This document shows, one piece after another, positions 33,311-41,211 of a DNA stretch of 64,000 bases. Source of the DNA: Chryseotalea sp. WA131a (lineage in GTDB: Bacteria; Bacteroidota; Bacteroidia; Cytophagales; Cyclobacteriaceae); contig CP073016.1 of NCBI GenBank assembly GCA_025370075.1, forward strand, positions 4,278,001-4,342,000, written 5' to 3'. The number at the start of each line of letters is the position of its first letter. Within the stretch, counting starts at the first letter, position 1. The notes under the pieces are model-generated. The model saw only the letters and a program-made list of their open reading frames with translations. It was not told the origin of the DNA and searched no databases. The position numbers and the translations under genes were made by a program.

Positions 33311-34099
33311 TCACCACTTGTCCTTAATCACCTTTAACATCTCTTCATGGACACCTCCTGCTGCACACAACTCTCCCCCAAACAAAAAATTATTTCCCCC
33401 AGAAAAATCAGTCACTTTTCCTCCGGCTTGCTGAAGAATGAATGCGCCACCGGCTACATCCCATGGCTTTAAATTGTACTCAAAGAAACCTTCCATTCTT
33501 CCACAAGCAACGTAAGCCAAGTCAATCGCAGCGCTGCCCAATCTGCGAATGCCGTGGGTTTGTTCCAAAAATAGTTTAATGATTTCTAAGTAATTATCTT
33601 TTTTCTCAGTATGATAGTACGGAAAACCAGTAGCCAATAAACTTTCTTGTAAAGTTTTTATAGGCGAGATGGAAATTTCTTTTTTGTTGCAATAGGCCTT
33701 CCCGCCTTCAATGGCATGGAAACATTCTTGATGGCTTACCTCATATACAATACCGAGGACGATTTCCTTTTTTCGCAACAGCCCAATGCTGATGGCATAG
33801 ATGGGCAAGCCGTGTAAGTAATTGGTGGTGCCATCCAATGGGTCGATAATCCATTGATACTCATTTGTGCCTTGGGTATCGGTTCCCTCTTCGCCTAAAA
33901 AACCTGAACCGGGCAGAATAGCACTTAGTCCCTTCACCAATCTACTTTCACATTCCTTATCTACATAGGAAACCAAGTTGCTGAAACTTCCCTTTTGCTC
34001 AATTTTGGAGCGGTCAAAATTTTCACTTTCCGTTCGCATAAAATGAGCTACCTCTTCACATAGTTCAATAGTCTGTTTTTCAATGTGAGCTAAGTTCAT
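33311..34099 (-). CDS. Inositol monophosphatase family protein
   Basis: 262 residues from the ATG at 34099, which overlaps the preceding stop (ATGA); a longer upstream frame exists but overlaps the neighbouring gene. Metal-binding motifs are GEEGTDTQG, IIDPLDGTTNYLHG and the C-terminal KPWDVAGGAFI, as in SuhB/IMPase enzymes that hydrolyse inositol phosphates or 3'-phosphoadenosine compounds. Exact substrate unclear. Confidence 0.92.
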   Translation of the reverse strand: MNLAHIEKQTIELCEEVAHFMRTESENFDRSKIEQKGSFSNLVSYVDKECESRLVKGLSAILPGSGFLGEEGTDTQGTNEYQWIIDPLDGTTNYLHGLPIYAISIGLLRKKEIVLGIVYEVSHQECFHAIEGGKAYCNKKEISISPIKTLQESLLATGFPYYHTEKKDNYLEIIKLFLEQTHGIRRLGSAAIDLAYVACGRMEGFFEYNLKPWDVAGGAFILQQAGGKVTDFSGGNNFLFGGELCAAGGVHEEMLKVIKDKW

Positions 34100-34866
34100 T
34101 TTTTCTTTGTTTGGGTTTTTACAAACGACAATAATAAAATCACAACCGAAATCCACGCGCCCGTGCGGCTCACCAGTTCGCCATGCTTTGCGTAGGTACC
34201 AGTCACTTCGGCATGACTATACAACGCAATCATTTGCTCATGGTTGATGCCATCTGCCTTTAAATAATAATAGGAGTATACCACTGGGGCAATTAACGTA
34301 ATAAGAGTTGCCACCAGCCAATAGATATTAAAGCCAGCGCGAAAGAAAGAAAAGTAGGCTAGCAGGTTCACAATTAAAATCCATAGCGTGATTCCAAGAA
34401 AGCCCGTATGCAACGTCCACCGAGTGTAATTGGAATGCGAACTCATTACTTCAGAAAGAAAGATGCTGTTACCTCTCCAAGGAAGTTTAAGCAGTAGGTA
34501 TTCCAATCCAGCCCAAAAAAACAGAATAGTGAATTTTCCCAATCGCTCACCAAGTTGTTGATGGGCGAATGTGTATCCCAAAAAAGCCATTGCAAAAATA
34601 ATGGCCTGCACGATTGATTTTATAATGGAATGGCCTTCGAATCCATTCGCTGCAAAGAATGATACGAACAAAGCCAATAATATGAATTCAATGTTTGTCC
34701 AGTAAGAGTGTTCTTGCTTTGTTTGGTCAACAATGGCAAACAGGGGAGCAAACCCAAAAAAAATCAATAATGGAAAAGGCTTCATCAACCATCCTCCACT
34801 GAGCATCGCGGCACTGATGAGGAATAAAACCCACGGTGCGATTGCTGCATTATTCTTTTTTACCAT
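34096..34866 (-). CDS. Polytopic membrane protein resembling the membrane half of Lnt
   Basis: A 256-residue protein with about seven hydrophobic segments and no nitrilase domain. The order of motifs recalls the N-terminal part of apolipoprotein N-acyltransferase: GGWLMKPFPLLIFFGFAPLFAI, then FFWAGLEYLLLKLPWRG, then YTRWTLHTGFLGITLWILIVNLLAYFSF (in Lnt: W...GG.YG.S.....N). It lacks the catalytic CN-hydrolase, so it cannot be a normal Lnt. It overlaps rsmI by 17 bp and the phosphatase by 4 bp. Homology is suggested by motif order, not proven. Confidence 0.6.
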   Translation of the reverse strand: MVKKNNAAIAPWVLFLISAAMLSGGWLMKPFPLLIFFGFAPLFAIVDQTKQEHSYWTNIEFILLALFVSFFAANGFEGHSIIKSIVQAIIFAMAFLGYTFAHQQLGERLGKFTILFFWAGLEYLLLKLPWRGNSIFLSEVMSSHSNYTRWTLHTGFLGITLWILIVNLLAYFSFFRAGFNIYWLVATLITLIAPVVYSYYYLKADGINHEQMIALYSHAEVTGTYAKHGELVSRTGAWISVVILLLSFVKTQTKKK

Positions 34867-35530
34867 CGATGACGATTACAATTTCTCCTTTTGCTTCCTT
34901 TGACTTAAAATGTTCTAGCACTTCTTGTACCGTTCCTGTTTTCGTTTCTTCATAGAGCTTGGTCAACTCGCGCGAAACAGAGACCATTCGTTCACCACCA
35001 AAAAATTCTACGATTTGTTCCAATGCTTTTACCAACCGATGGGGCGACTCATATAAAATAATCGTGCGGTCTTCCTCTGCTAATTTTTTTAATAGTGTTT
35101 GTCTGCCTTTTTTGTGAGGAAGAAATCCCTCAAATACAAAGCGGTCGGTGGGAAAACCTGAGTTGACCAAAGCAGGTATCAATGCCGTGGCACCCGGTAA
35201 ACTCTCTACCTTCAACCCCGACTTCAAACATTCGCGCACCAAAAGAAATCCTGGGTCGGAAATGCCGGGCGTGCCTGCATCGGTTATCAGTGCCATGGTT
35301 TCACTATCCTGCATTCTTTTGATTAGGCCGCCTAATGTTTTGTGTTCATTAAAAATATGAAAACTCTGTAACGGTTTAGCGATTTCGTAGTGTTTAAGTA
35401 GTGTGCCTGAAGTGCGGGTGTCCTCAGCTAAAATCACATTCACCGATTTCAAAACTTCCAACCCGCGCAGCGTGATGTCACCCAAATTGCCGATGGGGGT
35501 AGGAACGAGATAGAGAGAAGTTTTTGACAC
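34850..35530 (-). CDS. rsmI: 16S rRNA (cytidine(1402)-2'-O)-methyltransferase
   Basis: A 226-residue tetrapyrrole-methylase-fold enzyme that methylates the ribose of C1402 in the decoding centre. It starts MSKTSLYLVPTPIGNLGDITLRGLEVL and contains VILAEDTRTSGTLLKHY, LITDAGTPGISDPGFLLVREC and PTDRFVFEGFLPHKKGRQ, all typical of RsmI. It is slightly short at the C-terminus, as in many Bacteroidota. It is the first gene of the five-gene operon running to 31542. Confidence 0.95.
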   Translation of the reverse strand: MSKTSLYLVPTPIGNLGDITLRGLEVLKSVNVILAEDTRTSGTLLKHYEIAKPLQSFHIFNEHKTLGGLIKRMQDSETMALITDAGTPGISDPGFLLVRECLKSGLKVESLPGATALIPALVNSGFPTDRFVFEGFLPHKKGRQTLLKKLAEEDRTIILYESPHRLVKALEQIVEFFGGERMVSVSRELTKLYEETKTGTVQEVLEHFKSKEAKGEIVIVIDGKKE

Positions 35531-35592
35531 CGAATTAATTTGAAAATTAATTAATTTGAAAATTTGAAGATGTGATAATTTGAAAATAGTAA
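35526..35592. repeat. AATTTGAAAAT-type dispersed repeat
   Basis: Several near-copies of AATTTGAAAAT in a row between the pterin dehydratase gene and rsmI. Similar copies occur at 1865-1882, 9996-10020, 25205-25240 and 28970-29003. Confidence 0.7.
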
Positions 35593-35596
35593 CGCC

Positions 35597-35830
35597 TTAC
35601 ATTTTAACTTCATCGATGGCTTTGGCCAATGCATGGTCTTTGTCTGTAACAATATCTCCTGCATCATGAGTGTTTAGTTCAATGGTAACCGTATTGTAAA
35701 CATTCGTCCAAAATGGGTGGTGATTTTGTTTCTCGGCTAGCAGGGCAACTTTCGTCATAAAGCCAAAGGCTTCTACAAAATTGCTGAACTTGAAAGTTTT
35801 GATGAGACGGTTGTTTTCTTCTTTCCACAT
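35597..35830 (-). CDS. 4a-hydroxytetrahydrobiopterin dehydratase
   Basis: A 77-residue pterin-4a-carbinolamine dehydratase (PCD/DCoH type) that dehydrates the product of aromatic amino acid hydroxylases. The family motif is clear: EKQNHHPFWTNVYNTVTIELNTHDAG, with the catalytic HHP and a later His, and D in VTDKDHALAKAI. No hydroxylase gene is in the window. It lies 66 bp upstream of rsmI, separated by the AATTTGAAAAT repeat. Confidence 0.92.
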   Translation of the reverse strand: MWKEENNRLIKTFKFSNFVEAFGFMTKVALLAEKQNHHPFWTNVYNTVTIELNTHDAGDIVTDKDHALAKAIDEVKM

Positions 35831-35936
35831 ATAAATCCTTGAATTTAATTTCGAAGGTAAGTAAAATTCAATTTATCGATTGTTCTTAATAATACCTTTC
35901 ACAAAAAAGCTGTAAATTGAAAATTAATTGTACTTT

Positions 35937-36131
35937 ATGAAAGGGGTTAATTATATAACAGATCAAAACCATAAGCGAAAAGCTGTTGTCATCGACTTGA
36001 AAACAATTCAAGAGGATGAAGAATCGATCCATGAACTTATCGATACATTATCGGTAGAATCCAGAAAGAACGATGAATTGATTGATTGGGAATTGGCCAA
36101 AAAGCAACTAAAAAAAGCTGGTAGATTGTGA
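35937..36131 (+). CDS. Antitoxin of a RelB/Phd-like pair
   Basis: 64 residues from the ATG at 35937 (MKGVNYITDQNHKRKAVVIDLKTIQ), with an N-terminal Phd/YefM-like strand-helix and an acidic C-terminal half that would wrap around the toxin. The stop codon overlaps the GTG start of the toxin gene. Assignment rests on size, sequence character and the RelE-like downstream gene. Confidence 0.7.
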   Translation: MKGVNYITDQNHKRKAVVIDLKTIQEDEESIHELIDTLSVESRKNDELIDWELAKKQLKKAGRL

Positions 36132-36386
36132 GCTACCAACTTAAAATTCGAAAGCAGGATTTGAAGGAACTTTGTTGAGTTGCCCAAGCAAGCGAGTATA
36201 AAATTAACGCAGGCCATCGATTCATTGGCAAATAACCCAAGGCCTATTGGGTGTAAAAAATTGAAAGGAGAGAAGGAGTATTTATGGAGAATCAGAGTGG
36301 GAGATTATAGGGTGATCTATCAAATTGAAGATGTTGTGAAGATTGTGGAGATTCGTAAAATCGGAAACAGGAAAGATATCTACTAG
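36128..36386 (+). pseudogene. RelE/ParE-family toxin gene with a -1 frameshift
   Basis: Frame 1 begins at the GTG at 36128 and encodes SYQLKIRKQDLKEL, the normal ParE/RelE start, but stops at a TGA (36176-36178). The neighbouring frame continues as VELPKQASIKLTQAIDSLANNPRP and then CKKLKGEKEYLWRIRVGDYRVIYQI...VEIRKIGNRKDIY, the rest of the toxin. One missing base near 36170-36176 accounts for the break. The toxin is therefore probably dead, unless the sequence has an error or frameshifting occurs. Confidence 0.75.
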
Positions 36387-36393
36387 AGACCAG

Positions 36394-36657
36394 CTATAAT
36401 GCAATTATCCCCTCAATCTTAGCTGCCGCTATATACACATCAAGCACGGCATCGGTGGAGGGCATCATCATCTGCACGGTAATGCTGGTGTAATTTCCGT
36501 TTTTAGAAGCACGTTGTGTATGATCATGATTAGGAAACAAGTCAATGACTTCATGCTCTTTTCCTTTCGGTACAATAAACTTAAACGTGTACAATTCAGG
36601 CCACGCGTGGTGCTGGTCTAATTTTTCCCTCAACGATTTTGTCCACTCAGGATACAT
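36394..36657 (-). CDS. DUF493 family protein (YbeD-like)
   Basis: An 87-residue protein with LYTFKFIVPKGKEHEVIDLFPNH and YTSITVQMMMPSTDAVLDVYIAAAKIEGIIAL, an alpha-beta fold typical of DUF493/YbeD, which resembles ACT-like regulatory domains. The role is unknown. It converges on the toxin pseudogene and lies downstream of the PpiD-like gene behind a terminator-like hairpin. Confidence 0.85.
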   Translation of the reverse strand: MYPEWTKSLREKLDQHHAWPELYTFKFIVPKGKEHEVIDLFPNHDHTQRASKNGNYTSITVQMMMPSTDAVLDVYIAAAKIEGIIAL

Positions 36658-36667
36658 ACCGGTTAGA

Positions 36668-36712
36668 AATAGAAAAGTCTTGCTAACGTGATTGTCAACA
36701 AGACTTTTATTG
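36668..36712 (-). terminator. Hairpin downstream of the PpiD-like gene
   Basis: AAAAGTCTTG and CAAGACTTTT pair across a ~18-base loop between the PpiD-like stop and the DUF493 start, with a short T run on the minus side. The loop is longer than ideal. Confidence 0.55.
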
Positions 36713-36724
36713 GAGTTTTATTGA

Positions 36725-38863
36725 CTAAAAAAACTTATAACGCTGGTCTTCGATTTTAGCTGCCTCTTTGATGGCTTGCGCAATACCGAAGCTAGATTTT
36801 CCATTCAAGCCTTGGAGCAATTGATTTTTGAACATGGTATAATCGCCAATTTCAGGTGCAATGGTTTTATTTTGTGTCTCTACAATCAATACACCGTTCT
36901 CACCTGCAAATGGTTTGCTACGCTTTCCGCTTTCTAAAGAGAAGGCAACGCCCACCGCTTTTGGCTCGATGCCCACCGAAGCCAATGAATTTGAATTCAA
37001 CTTGATATCGCTGGCAGAATTTACAGAAGCATCTTTACCGTAGGCAGCGGCTATCTCTTCCAATGTTCCTTTTTGGGCAGTTAACTTTTCAATAATTTTT
37101 TCGCCTTTTACCTGGTTCTTTACTATAGGCGTAATTTCTTCTTTCACTTTTTCGAATGGCTTAAAACCCTCGTCCATTTTTCCTGTCATGATGGCCACCA
37201 CATACGTATCATCCAAATCAAATACATCCGATATTTTGTCCACTTTGCCATCGCGATAAAGCCATGTGATCATTTGACGAGCATCTCCCAAATTGCCGAT
37301 CCTGCGCTCAGATGAACTCAGGTCGTTGGCCTCTTGCACAAACAAGTTTTCTTTTTTGGCTTTTTCTTTGAACTCGTTTACGTTGGCAATCTGTGCCAGA
37401 AAATTTTGGGCTTTCAAATAGGCTGCATTTTGCGTGTCATCGCTTGGCGTAATTTGCAACTCAATGGTGGCCACCGAGTAGGTAGCATTTTCTTTTACGC
37501 TGGTTACTTCAATGATATGATAACCATATTGTGTTTCGACTAAATCACCTATCAGGCCAGTTTTCTTTGCATCGAATACAGCTTTTTCAAAAGGCTTTAC
37601 CATTTGTCCTTTTGGAAACCAAGGCAGTTCTCCGCCACGATTGGAATTAGACTTATCAGCACTAAACTCACGCGCCTTATCAGAAAAGCTAGCACCGCCT
37701 TTAAGGTCAGCCAATACCTTCCTTGCTTTCTCTTTTGCTGCTTTCTTTCCGGCATCTGTTTCATCATCCCATTTAACTAAGATATGATTTGCCTTGGCGA
37801 AATAAGTGGTATCGCTACCAATCTTTACAATCTTCACTACTTTGTATGCTCCGTTGTCTAAGTATGGGCCCATTACATTTCCAACCACAAGCTTTGAAGG
37901 CTCATTAAGACCAGCAGGTAATGTAGAAGCATTAAACTTTGTGAAGGCCTCTTTGCTGTCGCTATTGGAAATCGCAAAGGTTGAATCATCGGTAACGGTT
38001 TTGAACTCATTCGCAAAACGTTGTGCCTCGGTCAATAAGTTAGCAGAATCGGCAGACGATGCTACTACTGGAAATCCAACATAGCTCAAGCTTCGAGTTT
38101 CAGATGTCTTGAAGCGCTCTTTGTTTTTAGAATAGTAATCGCGCAACTGGCTATCGGTTGGCGTTACAACCGTATCGCTGATAGCATAGAAGGGCACGTA
38201 CAAATATTTGGCTTCGGCTACATCGTTTTGCAAATGATAATCTCTTTCAGCCTCCGCGTTGGTAACGTAATTGGTTTTGATCAACAGATTTTCATACTTA
38301 ATCCGCTCGCGGCCTGAGAACAAACTTTTTTTGAATGACTCCCATTGATATTTTCTATTATTGAACATGGCGTTCATTCTTGGTTCTATTGGAGCTGGTC
38401 CATCTAATTCCGTAATAAATCTACTAAGGCCTTGTCGGTCAAAATTTCCAGCTGAATCCAAGAAAGACTGCTTTACATTTTCATCGATATTTTTTCCGAA
38501 AATCATATCCGATTTCTCAGAGCCAGAAACTTCCACACCCAGTTTTTCGAATTCAGGCTTAATACCGTGTTTAAGAACTAAGAGCTCCCAAGCTTGCATT
38601 TGTAACGTAGGCCTTTCTTTCTCTCCAGGCTGGCGTCCGGTGCTTAGCTGATAGTTATTTTCTTGTTCTTGCACCAAGTTCTGATACTCTTCACGAGATA
38701 TGCTAGTACCACCAATTTCGCCAACGGAGTCATCTTTTGTATTAAAAATGGAACGTGGACCGTTTCCAAAAAGATCGTTTAAGATAAATGAAAGAATGGC
38801 GATGGCCACAAAGCCCACAACCCATTTGGTCATCTTTTCGCGTAAAGTTCCAATCAATGCCAT
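36725..38863 (-). CDS. PpiD/SurA-like peptidylprolyl isomerase
   Basis: A 712-residue membrane-anchored periplasmic chaperone. Residues 1-35 give a short cytoplasmic start and one helix (KWVVGFVAIAILSFILNDLFG), followed by a SurA_N-like helical region, a parvulin (rotamase) domain at about 360-460 (ANHILVKWDDETDAGKKAAKEKARKVL, FSADKSNSNRGGELPWFPKGQMVKPFE, VETQYGYHIIEVT) and further chaperone-like segments. PpiD-type proteins help fold exported outer membrane proteins. It has an excellent promoter match upstream and ends the coaX-lptC envelope cluster. Confidence 0.93.
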   Translation of the reverse strand: MALIGTLREKMTKWVVGFVAIAILSFILNDLFGNGPRSIFNTKDDSVGEIGGTSISREEYQNLVQEQENNYQLSTGRQPGEKERPTLQMQAWELLVLKHGIKPEFEKLGVEVSGSEKSDMIFGKNIDENVKQSFLDSAGNFDRQGLSRFITELDGPAPIEPRMNAMFNNRKYQWESFKKSLFSGRERIKYENLLIKTNYVTNAEAERDYHLQNDVAEAKYLYVPFYAISDTVVTPTDSQLRDYYSKNKERFKTSETRSLSYVGFPVVASSADSANLLTEAQRFANEFKTVTDDSTFAISNSDSKEAFTKFNASTLPAGLNEPSKLVVGNVMGPYLDNGAYKVVKIVKIGSDTTYFAKANHILVKWDDETDAGKKAAKEKARKVLADLKGGASFSDKAREFSADKSNSNRGGELPWFPKGQMVKPFEKAVFDAKKTGLIGDLVETQYGYHIIEVTSVKENATYSVATIELQITPSDDTQNAAYLKAQNFLAQIANVNEFKEKAKKENLFVQEANDLSSSERRIGNLGDARQMITWLYRDGKVDKISDVFDLDDTYVVAIMTGKMDEGFKPFEKVKEEITPIVKNQVKGEKIIEKLTAQKGTLEEIAAAYGKDASVNSASDIKLNSNSLASVGIEPKAVGVAFSLESGKRSKPFAGENGVLIVETQNKTIAPEIGDYTMFKNQLLQGLNGKSSFGIAQAIKEAAKIEDQRYKFF

Positions 38864-38937
38864 AATTAAAAATGCTTATAAGATTTGCTAACAGTTAATT
38901 TAGTTGGTAAGGCCAACTTGCCCATTTTAAAGAACGG

Positions 38938-38968
38938 CAAATTTAGTTTGTTATATCAATTCGCCAAA
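38938..38968 (-). promoter_or_regulatory. Promoter of the PpiD-like gene (TTTG-N19-TAAATTTG)
   Basis: On the minus strand TTTG (38965-38968), 19 bp, then TAAATTTG (38938-38945): an exact fit to the Bacteroidota housekeeping promoter, ~75 bp upstream of the ATG. This is the best promoter match found. Confidence 0.7.
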
Positions 38969-39028
38969 GGCGTACTGGTAAATAATGGTATTGATTATCA
39001 GGGTTTTAGATGAGCCAATGACCCCGCT

Positions 39029-40306
39029 TTAGGCTTCTGGGCTTGCAACCGCCAATTTCACGGTATCGATGCGTTTGTTTTCTGTTTTTTCGATCGTAAA
39101 CGAATGCCCTTCAATCATAATGGTGTCGCCTTGCTTGGGAAAATCTTCGGTGTAGGCCAAAATCAGTCCAGCCAGCGTTTCATACTCCCCAGTGGGCAAA
39201 TTGATTTTGAATTTTTCGTTTAGATAATCGACTTCCAATCGCGCGCTGAAGCGATAGAGATTATCTTCTATTTTGATCTCTACCAAATCATCGTTGTCGT
39301 GTTCGTCTTCAATCTCACCAAAAATTTCTTCAATCACATCTTCCATGCTCACAATGCCCGAAGTGCCACCAAACTCATCCACCACCAACGCCACGCTTTT
39401 TCGTTCTTTTATCAATTGAACCATCAAGTCGTTGGCCAACATGGTTTCTTGCACCAGTGGGATGGGAGTTAAAATATCTTCAATACGTTGCGGCTTTTTA
39501 AACAGTGCAGCCGAATGGCAGTAGCCGATTACATCTTCAATGGATTCTTTGTAGATCAAAATTTTGGAGTGGCCACTTTGGATAAATGTTTCTTTTAATT
39601 TTTCAATCCCATCTTCTACACTGATGGCTGTTACTTCCGTGCGCGGGATCATGCAATCGCGTATGCGCACCGTTTTAAATTCCATGGCGTTGGTCAATAT
39701 CTTTTTATCCAACTCAATTTCTTCGTCTTCGTGCCGCACCTTCATCATGTTTTTGAGGTAATGATTCAAATCCGTGAGCCCGAAAATCGGTTTCTCTTCG
39801 GAGTATTCAATGCGCAACACATGAATGATGGTTTGTTTCGAAAGATAAACGATGGAGAAAGTAAGTGGTGCCAATAAAACGTAGATGATGCGAAACGGAA
39901 TCGCCAAGGCTGCCAGCATGGCGTTGGGGTTGATGAGGAATAAACTTTTGGGCAAAAACTCTGCAGTGAACAGAATAAATAAGGTGGAGATCAACGTTTG
40001 AAAAACGAGAACAAAAATTTCATCGTTTATGCCGGATGGTAAGTTAGCGGTTAGCCACGGCTCAATGAGCTGCGCCATATAAATGCCGAAAAGCACCAGT
40101 GCCAGGGTGTTGCCAATAAGCGTTGTGCCAATAAAGGTGGAAGGGTTTTTCATGAACTTTGACATGATGGTGCCCCACAGCACACCTTGTTTGGCTTGCA
40201 ACTCAATCTGCAGTTTATTGGCTGATAGAAACGCGATCTCGATCCCCGAGAAGAAAAAGGAAAAGACCAGCGTGGTAAAAATCATGAGATAGGCTCCGGA
40301 GTCCAT
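39029..40306 (-). CDS. CNNM/CBS-domain hemolysin-family protein (CorC/TlyC-like)
   Basis: 425 residues from the ATG at 40306 (MDSGAYLMIFTTLVFSFFFSGIEIAFL); an upstream extension overlaps the neighbouring gene. The N-terminal DUF21/CNNM membrane domain (~1-180, four helices) is followed by a pair of CBS domains (~200-325, with IRDCMIPRTEVTAI and ALVVDEFGGTSGIVSMEDVIEEIFGEI) and a C-terminal CorC_HlyC transport-associated domain. Family members are linked to Mg2+/Co2+ efflux. It is transcribed together with the small membrane protein upstream (2-bp gap). Confidence 0.92.
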   Translation of the reverse strand: MDSGAYLMIFTTLVFSFFFSGIEIAFLSANKLQIELQAKQGVLWGTIMSKFMKNPSTFIGTTLIGNTLALVLFGIYMAQLIEPWLTANLPSGINDEIFVLVFQTLISTLFILFTAEFLPKSLFLINPNAMLAALAIPFRIIYVLLAPLTFSIVYLSKQTIIHVLRIEYSEEKPIFGLTDLNHYLKNMMKVRHEDEEIELDKKILTNAMEFKTVRIRDCMIPRTEVTAISVEDGIEKLKETFIQSGHSKILIYKESIEDVIGYCHSAALFKKPQRIEDILTPIPLVQETMLANDLMVQLIKERKSVALVVDEFGGTSGIVSMEDVIEEIFGEIEDEHDNDDLVEIKIEDNLYRFSARLEVDYLNEKFKINLPTGEYETLAGLILAYTEDFPKQGDTIMIEGHSFTIEKTENKRIDTVKLAVASPEA

Positions 40307-40308
40307 GC

Positions 40309-40467
40309 TTATTTTTTCTTTTTGCGATAGTTGTAGAAGAAAAACAATCCGAGCGAAAGCATGACTGCCCAATAGGCCTCTCCAAATCCAAACTTCATTG
40401 CTTCATAAATGGCGATGATGGCGAAACCTGCTGCCAACGATAACAGCACTATATCAATTAATTTCAT
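40309..40467 (-). CDS. Small membrane protein, function unknown
   Basis: 52 residues from the ATG at 40467: MKLIDIVLLSLAAGFAIIAIYEAMKFG and AYWAVMLSLGLFFFYNYRKKKK give two transmembrane helices and a basic tail. No family recognised. It sits 2 bp upstream of the CNNM/CBS gene and in the lptC-ppiD cluster, a position where Bacteroidota genomes often carry a short hydrophobic gene. Confidence 0.65.
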   Translation of the reverse strand: MKLIDIVLLSLAAGFAIIAIYEAMKFGFGEAYWAVMLSLGLFFFYNYRKKKK

Positions 40468-40487
40468 TCGCGACAAAGATACGAAAT

Positions 40488-40550
40488 TGCAAGTTAGTAG
40501 CGGGTTGTTGGTAGTTGGTTTCCCAATCCCCAATGCCCAATACCGAATAA
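40488..40550. repeat. Low-complexity dispersed repeat (GTTGGTAGTTGG / CCCAATCCCCAATGCCCAAT type)
   Basis: Short gene-free stretch made of imperfect GGTAGTTGG and CCCAATNCCCAAT units, the same type of sequence as at 45957-46070, 57888-58020, 59625-59720 and 61795-61885. Confidence 0.6.
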
Positions 40551-41078
40551 TTACTGCTCCTTCACTTCCATCTGCCCTTTGGGGTTTTTCAAGGTGTAGG
40601 TAGACATATCTTGAGCTGCTTCTAGTCCAGTGCCGTAGGCCACATCGTTGTCATCTTTGATGGTCACAAATTTATCGGTGAAGATGCGCTGTGTGTCGGG
40701 CTTCCAAAACAATTCTTCAGTGTTTAGCTGTTGATTTTTTTGCATGTTTTTAACCACCACATCGCCACGGCCGCGCCATTTGTTTTCAACTTTAAAGTAA
40801 AAAGCTGAGTTTGCCCGCAAAGTAGAAGAAACGATGCCTACCGAATCAAAAAATTCAATGTACACACCTTCTGGAAATTCGCGATCGCCATTTTGAAATT
40901 CCAAAACTTTCTTGGCTTTTAGGAAGGCTTTTACTTTATCTTTTTCGGTGGTGTAAGTAGTAAAATCATACGCCTGCCGCAAGGGACCTTCATACACTTG
41001 GGGAAGCTGTTTTTCTTTTTTGCCACAGGCGGCAAAAAGAAAAAGGCAAACGGCTAGTTTAAAAAACACTTCCCGCAT
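40551..41078 (-). CDS. lptC: LPS export ABC transporter periplasmic protein LptC
   Basis: 175 residues from the ATG at 41078: MREVFFKLAVCLFLFAACGK is a lipoprotein signal. Bacteroidota LptC proteins are often lipoproteins rather than bitopic. The mature part is beta-jellyroll-like (PLRQAYDFTTYTTEKDKVKAFLKAKKVLEFQNGDREFPEGVYIEFFD, NKWRGRGDVVVKN, FVTIKDDNDVAYGTGLEAAQDMSTYTLKNPKG); the last block is the conserved OstA/LptC signature. It passes LPS from LptB2FG to LptA. A terminator separates it from the TPR gene upstream. Confidence 0.9.
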   Translation of the reverse strand: MREVFFKLAVCLFLFAACGKKEKQLPQVYEGPLRQAYDFTTYTTEKDKVKAFLKAKKVLEFQNGDREFPEGVYIEFFDSVGIVSSTLRANSAFYFKVENKWRGRGDVVVKNMQKNQQLNTEELFWKPDTQRIFTDKFVTIKDDNDVAYGTGLEAAQDMSTYTLKNPKGQMEVKEQ

Positions 41079-41157
41079 AATGGTAACTGGTTTTCTTTTT
41101 TTTTTGATTGGAGAGTACATCAAAGATAAGGCCTATCCAAGTAGTTTTAAAATGACT

Positions 41158-41193
41158 CTAAAAAAAAGAAGGCTGACTTTTCAGCCAGCCTTC
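41158..41193 (-). terminator. Terminator downstream of the TPR protein gene
   Basis: On the minus strand GAAGGCTG and CAGCCTTC pair around a ~10-base loop, followed by a run of seven or more T. It lies 19 bp after the stop of the 41212-42564 gene. Confidence 0.85.
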
Positions 41194-41211
41194 GTAGAGA
41201 AATTACTTTAA

